Assembly: GCF_019565455.1 (NCBI RefSeq)
Contig: NZ_CP067377.1
Coordinates: 2,610,001-2,674,000, forward strand
Direction: 5' to 3'
DNA length: 64,000 bases
Origin: Flavobacterium oreochromis
GTDB lineage: Bacteria > Bacteroidota > Bacteroidia > Flavobacteriales > Flavobacteriaceae
Position numbers and translations under genes: made by a program. Shown piece after piece: positions 40,054 to 49,521 of the stretch; the first letter of the stretch is position 1; each line of letters begins with the position of its first letter. The notes beneath the pieces are model-generated. The model saw nothing but the letters and a program-made list of their open reading frames with translations. It was not told the origin of the DNA and did not search any database.

Positions 40054-41122
40054 TTGCGAAAAATAAAATATAAAAAAGGAAAAAAATAATACCTACTTTT
40101 TTAGAATATACAGGTAGTCATAAAAATGTACTTACTACTATGCAGTTATTTGTCTATGATACAGATACATTAATAGAAAGTGCTGATGGTTTTTTTGAAC
40201 AAATGATTGTTGATGTAGATTTTAAAAAACAAAATTGGATTAATATTCATGGATTAACTGATTTAGAAAAGATTCAAAAAATAGGAGCTTTTTTAGAAGT
40301 TGATAAATTTATCTTAGGCGATATTCTTAACACTACTAAACGAACTAAAATAGATGAATACCACAATATACTGTTTTTTAGTATCAAATCTATTTTACCT
40401 GTTGAACATTCAGATAATATAAAGGTAGAACAAATTTCCTTTTTATTAAAAGATGGAATACTCACCTCTTTTCAGGAAAAAAAAAGTGATTTTTTTGCAC
40501 ATATAAGAGAACGAATTAGAACCCATTCCGGTATAGTACGTGATAAAGAAGTAGACTATTTATTGTATTTGTTATTAGATGCAATTATAGAAAATTTTTT
40601 TATAACGATAGAGACAGAAGAAGATAAGGTAGAAGCATTAATAAATATCTCTAAAACTAATTCGAAACCTGAAATTTTAGAACAAATTGAAAAACATCGT
40701 GATAATTTTAACTTTTTAAAACGCTCTATCATTCCTTTGCGAGACTCATTATATTCCATAAGAAGTACAAAGGATGACAATGTATTTAATGTTATAAAAA
40801 AGAAAATTTTAGTTTCTTTGATCGATTGCATCAAAAATGCTTAGAGTTATTAGAACAAATCGAATATGATCTTACTACATTAGATAGTGCTTCAAATTTT
40901 TATTTCGCTTCACAAAGTCATAAAATGAATGAGGTGATGAAAACCTTAACTATAGTTTCAGTTTTTTTTATGCCTTTAACCTTTATAGTAGGAGTTTATG
41001 GGATGAATTTTGATAATATGCCAGAATTACATTGGAAGTATGGTTATTTTATAGTTATGGCTTCTATGATTATTTTATTAGTTGTTATGGCAATTTATTT
41101 TAAGTGGAGAAAATGGTTTTAA
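40054..41122 (+). CDS. corA: CorA magnesium/cobalt transporter, two frameshifts
   Basis: Pentameric Mg2+/Co2+ channel, 356 residues corrected. A long soluble N-terminal domain with acidic helices is followed by two C-terminal membrane helices; the first ends in YGMNF, the CorA signature, followed by DNMPEL. The A-run at 40080-40086 is one short, and correcting it adds the family-typical lead RKIKYKKGKKIIPTFLEYTG. The run at 40796-40801 is also one short (IKKENFSFFDRLHQKCLELL). The start is uncertain: the TTG at 40054 is proposed because no ATG fits upstream; the ATG at 40140 gives a shortened protein. Confidence 0.9.
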
Positions 41123-41454
41123 AATGAAATAATTTTCTAATCTTTAAATTTATATTCAAAAACCCATCAATTCATGTTTTTTCTAAAAGGAAGACTCTTG
41201 AAATTGATATGTATCAATCTTTTATTTCTGTATATTATATGAAATGATCATGCCTTTTTTAGTGCTTGGTTTATTTCAACTAACTCTTGTCAACCCCTTA
41301 GCCCTCATTTTAAAAACAAAAACACAAACAAGAAAAGCAGGAGCTCACATTATTTTCCTATCCCTTTCCATAATCCCCCTCTTGGAAAATACAAGACACA
41401 ATCTTTATAATTAAATAGATTAACACTCCGTATAATCTGTGTGGATTTTTTTTA

Positions 41455-41565
41455 AAATATTTTTTCCGCACAACTTTGTGTAGTTTTTTTAAAAAAAATA
41501 TTTTTTCCGCACAACTTTGTGTAGTTTTTTTTTGTAAAAAAAATTTCCACACAAAAAAATTCAGT
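41455..41565. repeat. 41-bp tandem repeat upstream of vgrG
   Basis: Two full copies containing CCGCACAACTTTGTGTAG (41466-41483 and 41507-41524) flanked by A/T runs, then a decayed third (TTTCCACACAA). Each holds the short dyad CACAA/TTGTG. Confidence 0.8.
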
Positions 41566-41688
41566 AAGCATACAAAAACATTGCCCCATCAATAGACTGA
41601 ACCCAAATTAGACAATAGACTTTGCAATGCAGAACAAAAGAGCCAAAAGAGGAATATGAACCGCAATTTTTCCCGTAGTTCTAGTTTT

Positions 41689-41723
41689 ACTCCATTGAAG
41701 ACAAAAAATGGAGTGTTTTTTTT
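41689..41723 (+). terminator. Hairpin terminator in the vgrG leader
   Basis: Stem ACTCCATT/AATGGAGT with a 10-base loop, followed by G and a long T-run. It lies 220 bases before vgrG with no recognised gene upstream, so a short transcript may end here. Confidence 0.65.
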
Positions 41724-41828
41724 CGATTCAAAGCCCTTTTAACAATAATAAATTTCCAACACCTATATACGAGGTTTAACGTTTTGAATTAATTTTATTA
41801 AACCCCCAAACAAAGCCATTAACCAATC

Positions 41829-41858
41829 TTGGTTTTAATACAAAATATTGTATTTTTA
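41829..41858 (+). promoter_or_regulatory. Candidate vgrG promoter
   Basis: TTG at 41829-41831 and TATTTTTA at 41851-41858 with a 19-base spacer come close to the Bacteroidota consensus, the last G being replaced by A. Confidence 0.4.
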
Positions 41859-41944
41859 AGCCATCGTAAAATAAAACAATGTATTGTGTTATAATAAACA
41901 CTATTTTTAAATAAAAAAACAAGAACTAAAAAAATAAACAAACT

Positions 41945-43861
41945 ATGGAAAACTACAACAGTGATTATGGAAGGCTCAACCACCCAGATGACCTAGCCAA
42001 ATACGCTAAATTACGCACCTTTAAAGACTACCTAACAGACAAATCTGATTTCTTAGTGTACTGCACCCTAAGTATAGAAGGCAAAGACTTTTTAGAAAAA
42101 TCCCATTTTAACCTAGCATTCCATCAAAAGACTAACGACCACGACAGCTTTACCCTAGATACCCGTGCTGATTCTCTAGACAACGAAGAGGCGTACATCA
42201 TGGAAAATTCTAAAAGCTATCTAGGCAAAACCCTACAGATCCACCTACACCGATTTGGGGAAATAAAACAAACCTTTACAGGAATTATAACCCACCTAAA
42301 CCTCTTAAAAAAAGACGGTTACGGCAGACTTTACATAACAGGACACGCCCCAACGATCATGCTAGAACAAGGCCTTGAATCCCAAAGCTTTGAAAACAAA
42401 ACCCTAGGAGAAATAGCCCAACAAATAGCAACAGATTACCCCAAGACACTCAACCTCATTACCCAAAATAACAACACCCAACACGTGTTGCCCTACACCG
42501 TACAATACAATCAAACAGATTACCAATTTTTAAAACAACTGGCCATACGCTATGGCGAATACCTCTATTACAACGGACAAAGCCTAGTATTAGGCAACAA
42601 AGTGGGCCCTAAAATCATCCAACTAGAAGAAGGCGCAGACCTAGTACACGCATCCTTTGAAATATCTGTAAAACCCCAGCAATTTACCTACACCTCCTAC
42701 GATGTAGAATCAGGCAGCACCCTACAAAGAGATAGCGCCTCAGCCCAATTACAAAACAAATTCAACCCCTACCAAGTAACCGCAATAAACGCCTCAAAAG
42801 ACGTATTCCATAAAAAACCCAATAAACACTACAACTCAACGGGTATTAATAATAAAACAGACAGAGAACTACAAGAGGCCGTACGAAAACAAAAAGAACA
42901 CAGAGAAAACCTGATGATCGTAAAAGGCAAAAGCAAAGATCCCGAACTCAAACAAGGCGTTCTAACCAAGCTGATTGACATTAACGACAGACCCATGGAA
43001 ACCTACCGTATCATAGAAATCAATCATTTTCATAACGGAAAGGATTATTACAACGAATTTGTAGGAATCCCTGATATGTGGACCCCACCTTATTTTGACG
43101 ACAACATCCATTCTAACTGCGAAGAACAAACCGCACGCGTAGTAGATAACAACGACCCTATGGGAATGGGTAGAGTACGCGTACAATTTCCTTGGCAAGA
43201 AAAAAAGAATCAAAAAACCCCTTGGATTCGTTTGATACAACCCCACTCAGGAGCTGGCAAAGGCTTTCATTTCATCCCTGAAATAGGCGAAGAAGTCCTT
43301 GTAGGATTTGAAAACGGCAATGCCGAAAAACCGTTTGTATTAGGGACTCATTACAACGGAAGTGAAACCAGCGGGTACCATACCCCAGGAAATGATCTAA
43401 AAGTCATAAAAACCCGTAGCGGTATTGAAACCCTTACTAACGATTCCCAAGGAAGCTGGAAACAAAGCACACCTGACGGGAATTACTTGTATTTTGATGG
43501 ACAAGGTAATGCAGTACTTAATATACCCGAAAATTTATTAATTAATGTAGGAGGAAATTTAAATATCCAAGTAGGAAAAAATCTAATGACATCAGTTACA
43601 TTAGATAGTATTGAAACCACAAATGGCAATAAAAATGTAACAGTGGGGATTGCATATGCTTTATCTGTTACAACTAACTATTTGATTAATATCATGGGTG
43701 CTTTTAAGAAATATGTCAAAGGAGATATAGAAAGTCATACAGATAAAGAACATAAAACGGTAAGTTTAAAAGAACTTACTGTTTTTAGTGAAGAAAAAAT
43801 GGAGCATCACTCTGAGAGTGAAGTACAAAATAATAGCGCAGAAAAATCTAATTCACACTAA
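41945..43861 (+). CDS. vgrG: Type VI secretion system spike protein VgrG
   Basis: Trimeric spike of the T6SS; 638 residues, of the Bacteroidota (subtype iii) kind. The N-terminal gp27-like domain (about 25-340) is followed by the gp5 OB-fold (about 388-475: RVVDNNDPMGMGRVRVQFPWQ, GFHFIPEIGEEVLVGFENGN) and a beta-helix tip (about 490-600). No separate enzymatic extension is visible. Codons are C-ending (AAC, ACC, CTA, CCC) up to about 43480 and AT-ending after, so the tip differs in origin or selection. The effector gene starts 2 bases after its stop. No other T6SS structural gene is in the window. Confidence 0.92.
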   Translation: MENYNSDYGRLNHPDDLAKYAKLRTFKDYLTDKSDFLVYCTLSIEGKDFLEKSHFNLAFHQKTNDHDSFTLDTRADSLDNEEAYIMENSKSYLGKTLQIHLHRFGEIKQTFTGIITHLNLLKKDGYGRLYITGHAPTIMLEQGLESQSFENKTLGEIAQQIATDYPKTLNLITQNNNTQHVLPYTVQYNQTDYQFLKQLAIRYGEYLYYNGQSLVLGNKVGPKIIQLEEGADLVHASFEISVKPQQFTYTSYDVESGSTLQRDSASAQLQNKFNPYQVTAINASKDVFHKKPNKHYNSTGINNKTDRELQEAVRKQKEHRENLMIVKGKSKDPELKQGVLTKLIDINDRPMETYRIIEINHFHNGKDYYNEFVGIPDMWTPPYFDDNIHSNCEEQTARVVDNNDPMGMGRVRVQFPWQEKKNQKTPWIRLIQPHSGAGKGFHFIPEIGEEVLVGFENGNAEKPFVLGTHYNGSETSGYHTPGNDLKVIKTRSGIETLTNDSQGSWKQSTPDGNYLYFDGQGNAVLNIPENLLINVGGNLNIQVGKNLMTSVTLDSIETTNGNKNVTVGIAYALSVTTNYLINIMGAFKKYVKGDIESHTDKEHKTVSLKELTVFSEEKMEHHSESEVQNNSAEKSNSH

Positions 43862-43863
43862 TC

Positions 43864-45481
43864 ATGAGTATTGAGATAATAGCAGGTGGGAATATAACCA
43901 TGAGCAGTAAGGGAAAAACTGTTCTAATGTCTAAAGAAAAAATAAAGCATATTAGTAATAGTAAAATTTCACAAAAAGGGAAAGAAAAAGGAGTAAGTTA
44001 CAATAAAAACAAACCTGTAAATATCACTAATTCTCCCGCTACTTTTACAGATTTAACCATTAATATCTATTTTGATGGTACACAAAACAACAAAAAAAAC
44101 ACCCTTTCTAGAGAAGAAAATAATGCTATTTTTAAAGAAATGTCTAATAAAACTGACGATAGTTACATGAATGATTATACTAATGTGGCTCGTGGATATG
44201 ATATAACAGAAGACAACTCATTGCAAGGGAATGTTTATATTGAAGGGGTTGCCACAGAAGATGATCAAGAAGATGACAAGGTTTCATTAGGAACAGGTAT
44301 AAGTAAAGAATATATGATAGGCCTAGGTATAGGAACCGGTATAGCTGAAAAGGTAGAAAAAGGTTGTGTTAAAGCCGCTAAAAAAGCAAGAGATAAATTT
44401 AAAATATTAAGAAAAGACAAACTTCGTATTTTATTTATTAATGTTTACGGTTTTAGTAGAGGAGCAACCACAGCCCGAAATTTTATTCATGTAGCCAGTA
44501 CCCCATCTATTATAGAAGATCATATATGGGGAATGTCTTTATTGTCACCTACAAAAAAACGACACAAAATCACAAAAAAACATCCGTTATACCTCAAGCA
44601 TGGTTTTTTTGGACATCAGTTAGTAGTTAATGAATTAGAGCCAGAGCATATTGTTTTTAACTTTGTAGGTTTGTACGATACTGTTTCTTCAGAGGGGATT
44701 TATCACGGTAATGATGTAAAAGTTTTAGGACTTGATGCAATACGCAAAGCTAAAATGGTTTTTCAAATTGCAGCCGATGATGAATACCGCGAAAACTTTG
44801 ACTTAACAAATATAAATAGTGCAGGATTACACGGGCTAGAGTTAACCTTACCAGGTGTACATAGTGATATAGGGGGATCGTATTTACCACACACAATTGA
44901 AAACTCGGTACTATTTAAAGGAACAGGTAGTAGTAACAAAATTAAAGCTGAAAAATATAGAGATATTCTTATAAATGAAGGGTGGTTTAACAAAGACCAA
45001 CTCTATATAACTAGTGAACTCACAAGAACCAAAGAACCCGATTTTATCTACAAATTAAGAGGAAAACGTATGCTTGAAAACACTTATGACAAAATCCCTT
45101 TTAACATGATGGTAAAAGTATCTGAACAGTTTGATGTAGTTTATGCAGATAAAAAGAAAATAAAAAAACATTAATTACTGACCCAGTAATTAAAAAAGCT
45201 TACCAGCAATTGCAAGCCTATGCTGCAAAATGTCAAAATTTTAGAAACGAATGTATTCGCACACAAGATAGTGCGCGATATACGAGTTATTTACACCAAA
45301 CAAAAAAATAAGTTATCTTGATTTTATAGCCCCTTCATTGCTTAAAGAACTTCGCAATAGGTATTTTCACTGGTCAGTTCGTGCAGATGCATTTGGGCTT
45401 AACGAACGGACAAATAGTTTAGGAATAGCCCCTGGTCCACAAACTTTTGACAAACGCAAACGAGAAATACAAAATGGATAA
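43864..45481 (+). CDS. DUF2235/Tle1-like T6SS lipase effector, two frameshifts
   Basis: Probable antibacterial phospholipase delivered by the preceding VgrG; about 539 residues corrected. The DUF2235 fold begins with IYFDGTQNN (68-76). The nucleophile elbow GFSRG (196-200, Ser198), Asp272 in GLYDTV and His333 in PGVHSDIGGSY form the expected alpha/beta-hydrolase triad. The first ~60 residues are a separate lead that may dock on VgrG. Two A-runs are one base short (45162-45168 and 45302-45308). When corrected, the C-terminus continues TLITDPVIKKAYQQL to KREIQNG, overlapping the lipoprotein start by 8 bases. This last segment is the part repeated downstream. Confidence 0.85.
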
Positions 45482-46544
45482 ATTAAAACAACTAGCATTT
45501 GTATTAGTACTTATGCTCACACTAAGTTGCAATACTATGAAAGAAGCACCACCACAATGGACACCCGAAATGTGTCAGCCTAATATTAATAATGACGAAG
45601 GCATTTATAATATTGAACTAGTAGAAGATGAAATTTACACTCTTGAAGGAAAATCTGCCAGTATGCCTTTTGGGGGTTCCTCTGGCGTATGGGGTTCCTC
45701 AGGTAAAAGCTATACCGATCAATACGGCACCCCCATAGGGGCTACTATTGTGTATTATGCAGGATATGAAGACAAGTTTTACAGGCTAGATGCAAAATTT
45801 GATGTCGAAAAAATGAAAAAACTCGTTAAAGAAATTCATTATCATAAAGAATCATACTTATACCAAGAAGATTTAAACCCTGACGAACCTTATAAGATAG
45901 GCATGTTTGAGGCGCTTATTTTTGGTTTTGCTCCACAAGGCATGGTCGTTGTATGGGCAGGTTATCCTGGAGCAAAAATAGAAGTAGGTCGTTTTCAGGC
46001 AAAAGAAATTACAAACAAAGAAGAGGACAAAGCCTTTGAAAAACGATTATTTGCCAGTTGGTCAATGAATAGAGCACAAGTAAGAGCGCGTGATTTTATG
46101 CCTAATGCCTCTTGTGCATTGTGGGATACTTACCGCAAACGTTACAATATAGGGCTTGATGTAAGCTCTGAGAACAAAAAGTTTAGATTATTTTATAAAG
46201 AATGGGAATCTTTTAATGGTGAGTTTATTTGCTATTTTAGACCCGAAATACTCAAACCTACTCCAGAGAGTAGAGCTTTACCTAAAGTTATTGTTTTTGA
46301 TTGGGAAACAGGGTATAAGGATCATTACAGAGGGCTGGTTTTTTTAAATGAGGAAACTATTTTTGATCATTTTAAAAACATCCCTGAGGGAAGTACTCAT
46401 CGTTTTGCTATAAAAATAGCTGCTGATAATTCTGACATGGAACTTTTTGTTGACAACACAAAAATAGAGGTAGATAGTATGCGTATATGGCCTATAAATG
46501 AAGCAGGTAAATACAAAGATTCCTATAAAGAGAATGAGAAATAA
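45474..46544 (+). CDS. DUF2931-type lipoprotein, probable T6SS immunity protein, copy 1
   Basis: A 356-residue lipoprotein: signal LVLMLTLSC with lipidated Cys19. The mature part fits DUF2931 (WGSSGKSYTDQYGTPIG, IVYYAGYEDKFYRLD, FGFAPQGMVVVWAGYPGAKIEVGRFQAK). Proteins of this family often lie beside Tle-type lipases and would block the effector in the periplasm (inference). The ATG at 45474 overlaps the effector stop (ATGGATAA), pointing to coupled translation; the open frame 27 bases upstream lies in the effector and is not the start. Identical in protein to copy 2. Confidence 0.85.
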   Translation: MDKLKQLAFVLVLMLTLSCNTMKEAPPQWTPEMCQPNINNDEGIYNIELVEDEIYTLEGKSASMPFGGSSGVWGSSGKSYTDQYGTPIGATIVYYAGYEDKFYRLDAKFDVEKMKKLVKEIHYHKESYLYQEDLNPDEPYKIGMFEALIFGFAPQGMVVVWAGYPGAKIEVGRFQAKEITNKEEDKAFEKRLFASWSMNRAQVRARDFMPNASCALWDTYRKRYNIGLDVSSENKKFRLFYKEWESFNGEFICYFRPEILKPTPESRALPKVIVFDWETGYKDHYRGLVFLNEETIFDHFKNIPEGSTHRFAIKIAADNSDMELFVDNTKIEVDSMRIWPINEAGKYKDSYKENEK

Positions 46545-46576
46545 AACAAAACAGGTATAGCACTAGGCACGAGTAC

Positions 46577-46831
46577 AATGTCAAAATTTTAGAAACGAAT
46601 GTATTCGCACACAAGATAGTGCGCGATATACGAGTTATTTACACCAAACAAAAAAAAATAAGTTATCTTGATTTTATAGCCCCTTCATTGCTTAAAGAAC
46701 TTCGCAATAGGTATTTTCACTGGTCAGTTCGTGCAGATGCATTTGGGCTTAACGAACGGACAAATAGTTTAGGAATAGCCCCTGGTCCACAAACTTTTGA
46801 CAAACGCAAACGAGAAATACAAAATGGATAA
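46577..46831 (+). pseudogene. Duplicated effector C-terminal fragment, second unit
   Basis: Repeats the last ~84 codons of the DUF2235 effector (CQNFRNECIRTQ... to KREIQNG) with no start codon of its own; a TAG closes the frame just upstream. The A-run at 46650-46658 has 9 bases, so the frame is also broken. It overlaps the second lipoprotein gene by 8 bases, as in the original. Confidence 0.85.
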
Positions 46832-47894
46832 ATTAAAACAACTAGCATTTGTATTAGTACTTATGCTCACACTAAGTTGCAATACTATGAAAGAAGCACC
46901 ACCACAATGGACACCCGAAATGTGTCAGCCTAATATTAATAATGACGAAGGCATTTATAATATTGAACTAGTAGAAGATGAAATTTACACTCTTGAAGGA
47001 AAATCTGCCAGTATGCCTTTTGGGGGTTCCTCTGGCGTATGGGGTTCCTCAGGTAAAAGCTATACCGATCAATACGGCACCCCCATAGGGGCTACTATTG
47101 TGTATTATGCAGGATATGAAGACAAGTTTTACAGGCTAGATGCAAAATTTGATGTCGAAAAAATGAAAAAACTCGTTAAAGAAATTCATTATCATAAAGA
47201 ATCATACTTATACCAAGAAGATTTAAACCCTGACGAACCTTATAAGATAGGCATGTTTGAGGCGCTTATTTTTGGTTTTGCTCCACAAGGCATGGTCGTT
47301 GTATGGGCAGGTTATCCTGGAGCAAAAATAGAAGTAGGTCGTTTTCAGGCAAAAGAAATTACAAACAAAGAAGAGGACAAAGCCTTTGAAAAACGATTAT
47401 TTGCCAGTTGGTCAATGAATAGAGCACAAGTAAGAGCGCGTGATTTTATGCCTAATGCCTCTTGTGCATTGTGGGATACTTACCGCAAACGTTACAATAT
47501 AGGGCTTGATGTAAGCTCTGAGAACAAAAAGTTTAGATTATTTTATAAAGAATGGGAATCTTTTAATGGTGAGTTTATTTGCTATTTTAGACCCGAAATA
47601 CTCAAACCTACTCCAGAGAGTAGAGCTTTACCTAAAGTTATTGTTTTTGATTGGGAAACAGGGTATAAGGATCATTACAGAGGGCTGGTTTTTTTAAATG
47701 AGGAAACTATTTTTGATCATTTTAAAAACATCCCTGAGGGAAGTACTCATCGTTTTGCTATAAAAATAGCTGCTGATAATTCTGACATGGAACTTTTTGT
47801 TGACAACACAAAAATAGAGGTAGATAGTATGCGTATATGGCCTATAAATGAAGCAGGTAAATACAAAGATTCCTATAAAGAGAATGAGAAATAA
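46824..47894 (+). CDS. DUF2931-type lipoprotein, probable immunity protein, copy 2
   Basis: Same 356-residue protein as copy 1, with no amino acid difference, so its family, signal peptide (Cys19) and proposed role as effector inhibitor are the same. It follows a headless effector tail rather than a full effector gene. Transcription presumably comes from the vgrG promoter by read-through, as no terminator is seen in the linker. Confidence 0.85.
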   Translation: MDKLKQLAFVLVLMLTLSCNTMKEAPPQWTPEMCQPNINNDEGIYNIELVEDEIYTLEGKSASMPFGGSSGVWGSSGKSYTDQYGTPIGATIVYYAGYEDKFYRLDAKFDVEKMKKLVKEIHYHKESYLYQEDLNPDEPYKIGMFEALIFGFAPQGMVVVWAGYPGAKIEVGRFQAKEITNKEEDKAFEKRLFASWSMNRAQVRARDFMPNASCALWDTYRKRYNIGLDVSSENKKFRLFYKEWESFNGEFICYFRPEILKPTPESRALPKVIVFDWETGYKDHYRGLVFLNEETIFDHFKNIPEGSTHRFAIKIAADNSDMELFVDNTKIEVDSMRIWPINEAGKYKDSYKENEK

Positions 47895-47926
47895 AACAAA
47901 ACAGGTATAGCACTAGGCACGAGTAC

Positions 47927-48180
47927 AATGTCAAAATTTTAGAAACGAATGTATTCGCACACAAGATAGTGCGCGATATACGAGTTATTTACACCAAACA
48001 AAAAAAATAAGTTATCTTGATTTTATAGCCCCTTCATTGCTTAAAGAACTTCGCAATAGGTATTTTCACTGGTCAGTTCGTGCAGATGCATTTGGGCTTA
48101 ACGAACGGACAAATAGTTTAGGAATAGCCCCTGGTCCACAAACTTTTGACAAACGCAAACGAGAAATACAAAATGGATAA
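47927..48180 (+). pseudogene. Duplicated effector C-terminal fragment, third unit
   Basis: Same headless effector tail. Here the A-run (48000-48007) has 8 bases, the length that keeps the frame intact through HQTKKISYLDFIAPSLL. It is therefore the best guide to the true sequence of the full-length effector's end. Confidence 0.85.
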
Positions 48181-49243
48181 ATTAAAACAACTAGCATTTG
48201 TATTAGTACTTATGCTCACACTAAGTTGCAATACTATGAAAGAAGCACCACCACAATGGACACCCGAAATGTGTCAGCCTAATATTAATAATGACGAAGG
48301 CATTTATAATATTGAACTAGTAGAAGATGAAATTTACACTCTTGAAGGAAAATCTGCCAGTATGCCTTTTGGGGGTTCCTCTGGCGTATGGGGTTCCTCA
48401 GGTAAAAGCTATACCGATCAATACGGCACCCCCATAGGGGCTACTATTGTGTATTATGCAGGATATGAAGACAAGTTTTACAGGCTAGATGCAAAATTTG
48501 ATGTCGAAAAAATGAAAAAACTCGTTAAAGAAATTCATTATCATAAAGAATCATACTTATACCAAGAAGATTTAAACCCTGACGAACCTTATAAGATAGG
48601 CATGTTTGAGGCGCTTATTTTTGGTTTTGCTCCACAAGGCATGGTCGTTGTATGGGCAGGTTATCCTGGAGCAAAAATAGAAGTAGGTCGTTTTCAGGCA
48701 AAAGAAATTACAAACAAAGAAGAGGACAAAGCCTTTGAAAAACGATTATTTGCCAGTTGGTCAATGAATAGAGCACAAGTAAGAGCGCGTGATTTTATGC
48801 CTAATGCCTCTTGTGCATTGTGGGATACTTACCGCAAACGTTACAATATAGGGCTTGATGTAAGCTCTGAGAACAAAAAGTTTAGATTATTTTATAAAGA
48901 ATGGGAATCTTTTAATGGTGAGTTTATTTGCTATTTTAGACCCGAAATACTCAAACCTACTCCAGAGAGTAGAGCTTTACCTAAAGTTATTGTTTTTGAT
49001 TGGGAAACAGGGTATAAGGATCATTACAGAGGGCTGGTTTTTTTAAATGAGGAAACTATTTTTGATCATTTTAAAAACATCCCTGAGGGAAGTACTCATC
49101 GTTTTGCTATAAAAATAGCTGCTGATAATTCTGACATGGAACTTTTTGTTGACAACACAAAAATAGAGGTAGATAGTATGCGTATATGGCCTATAAATGA
49201 AGCAGGTGAATACAAAGATTCCTATAAAGAGAATGAGAAATAG
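48173..49243 (+). CDS. DUF2931-type lipoprotein, probable immunity protein, copy 3
   Basis: Differs from copies 1 and 2 by one residue near the C-terminus (NEAGEYKD instead of NEAGKYKD, A to G at 49208) and ends in TAG instead of TAA. Sequence after the stop is unrelated to the linker in the other units, so this copy probably marks the original right end of the locus. Confidence 0.85.
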   Translation: MDKLKQLAFVLVLMLTLSCNTMKEAPPQWTPEMCQPNINNDEGIYNIELVEDEIYTLEGKSASMPFGGSSGVWGSSGKSYTDQYGTPIGATIVYYAGYEDKFYRLDAKFDVEKMKKLVKEIHYHKESYLYQEDLNPDEPYKIGMFEALIFGFAPQGMVVVWAGYPGAKIEVGRFQAKEITNKEEDKAFEKRLFASWSMNRAQVRARDFMPNASCALWDTYRKRYNIGLDVSSENKKFRLFYKEWESFNGEFICYFRPEILKPTPESRALPKVIVFDWETGYKDHYRGLVFLNEETIFDHFKNIPEGSTHRFAIKIAADNSDMELFVDNTKIEVDSMRIWPINEAGEYKDSYKENEK

Positions 49244-49521
49244 ACGTATAGTATTTTGAGTAAGACATTATAAATATTATTTTATTTCTAAAAACTGATT
49301 TATCAGTTTAAAAGTTGTTACTATAAGATGTATATAAATAAAACTCAGAACGAATTAATATTTATTTTAAAATTTTTGACTTAGAGATAAAAACAAATTA
49401 GCGTATTAAAAGTCGTTTATACTTATGAAAGAGAAGAATTAAAAACAAAAAAAAAGTAATAATTATTGGCTATAATAAATAGTATTTTTACTTTTGTAGA
49501 GTATACAAAAAAATCCGGAAA
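49244..49521. other. Intergenic stretch after the immunity array
   Basis: About 280 bases of very AT-rich DNA. The only structure is a short hairpin AAACTGA/TCAGTTT (49292-49309) without a U-tract, a weak candidate terminator for the T6SS operon. Confidence 0.45.

Larger units (their letters stand above)
41123..41944. other. Long non-coding leader of the T6SS island
   Basis: Over 800 bases without a convincing gene. From about 41270 the plus strand becomes C-rich and G-poor, matching the vgrG core and unlike the sequence before it, so the left boundary of the transferred segment may lie near 41230-41270. It contains a 41-bp tandem repeat (41455-41565) and a hairpin terminator at 41689-41723. 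Confidence 0.6.
45229..49242 (+). repeat. Tandem triplication of effector-tail plus immunity unit
   Basis: Units begin at 45229, 46577 and 47927 (AATGTCAAAATTTTAG...) and are 1348 and 1350 bases long; the third ends at 49242. Each holds the last ~84 effector codons and one complete lipoprotein gene. A 34-base linker (AAACAAAACAGG...GAGTAC) joins units 1-2 and 2-3 only. Differences seen: an A-run of 7, 9 and 8, and one base in the third lipoprotein gene (49208). Confidence 0.95.

Noticed and set aside
41358..41552. A 64-codon minus-strand frame rich in Lys, Phe and Leu
   Set aside because: It is produced by the 41-bp tandem repeat and A/T runs; the peptide is repetitive and has no start context or family resemblance.
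41455..41565. Possible CRISPR-like array
   Set aside because: Only two and a half adjacent copies with no unique spacers; it is a simple tandem repeat.
46619..46831. A stand-alone small protein beginning MRDIRVIYTKQKK
   Set aside because: It is the out-of-frame reading of the duplicated effector tail with a 9-base A-run; the real frame starts inside the repeat unit and has no start codon.
45229..49242. Composite transposon or phage origin for the triplication
   Set aside because: There is no transposase, inverted ends or integrase at the unit borders; unequal recombination explains the direct repeats better.
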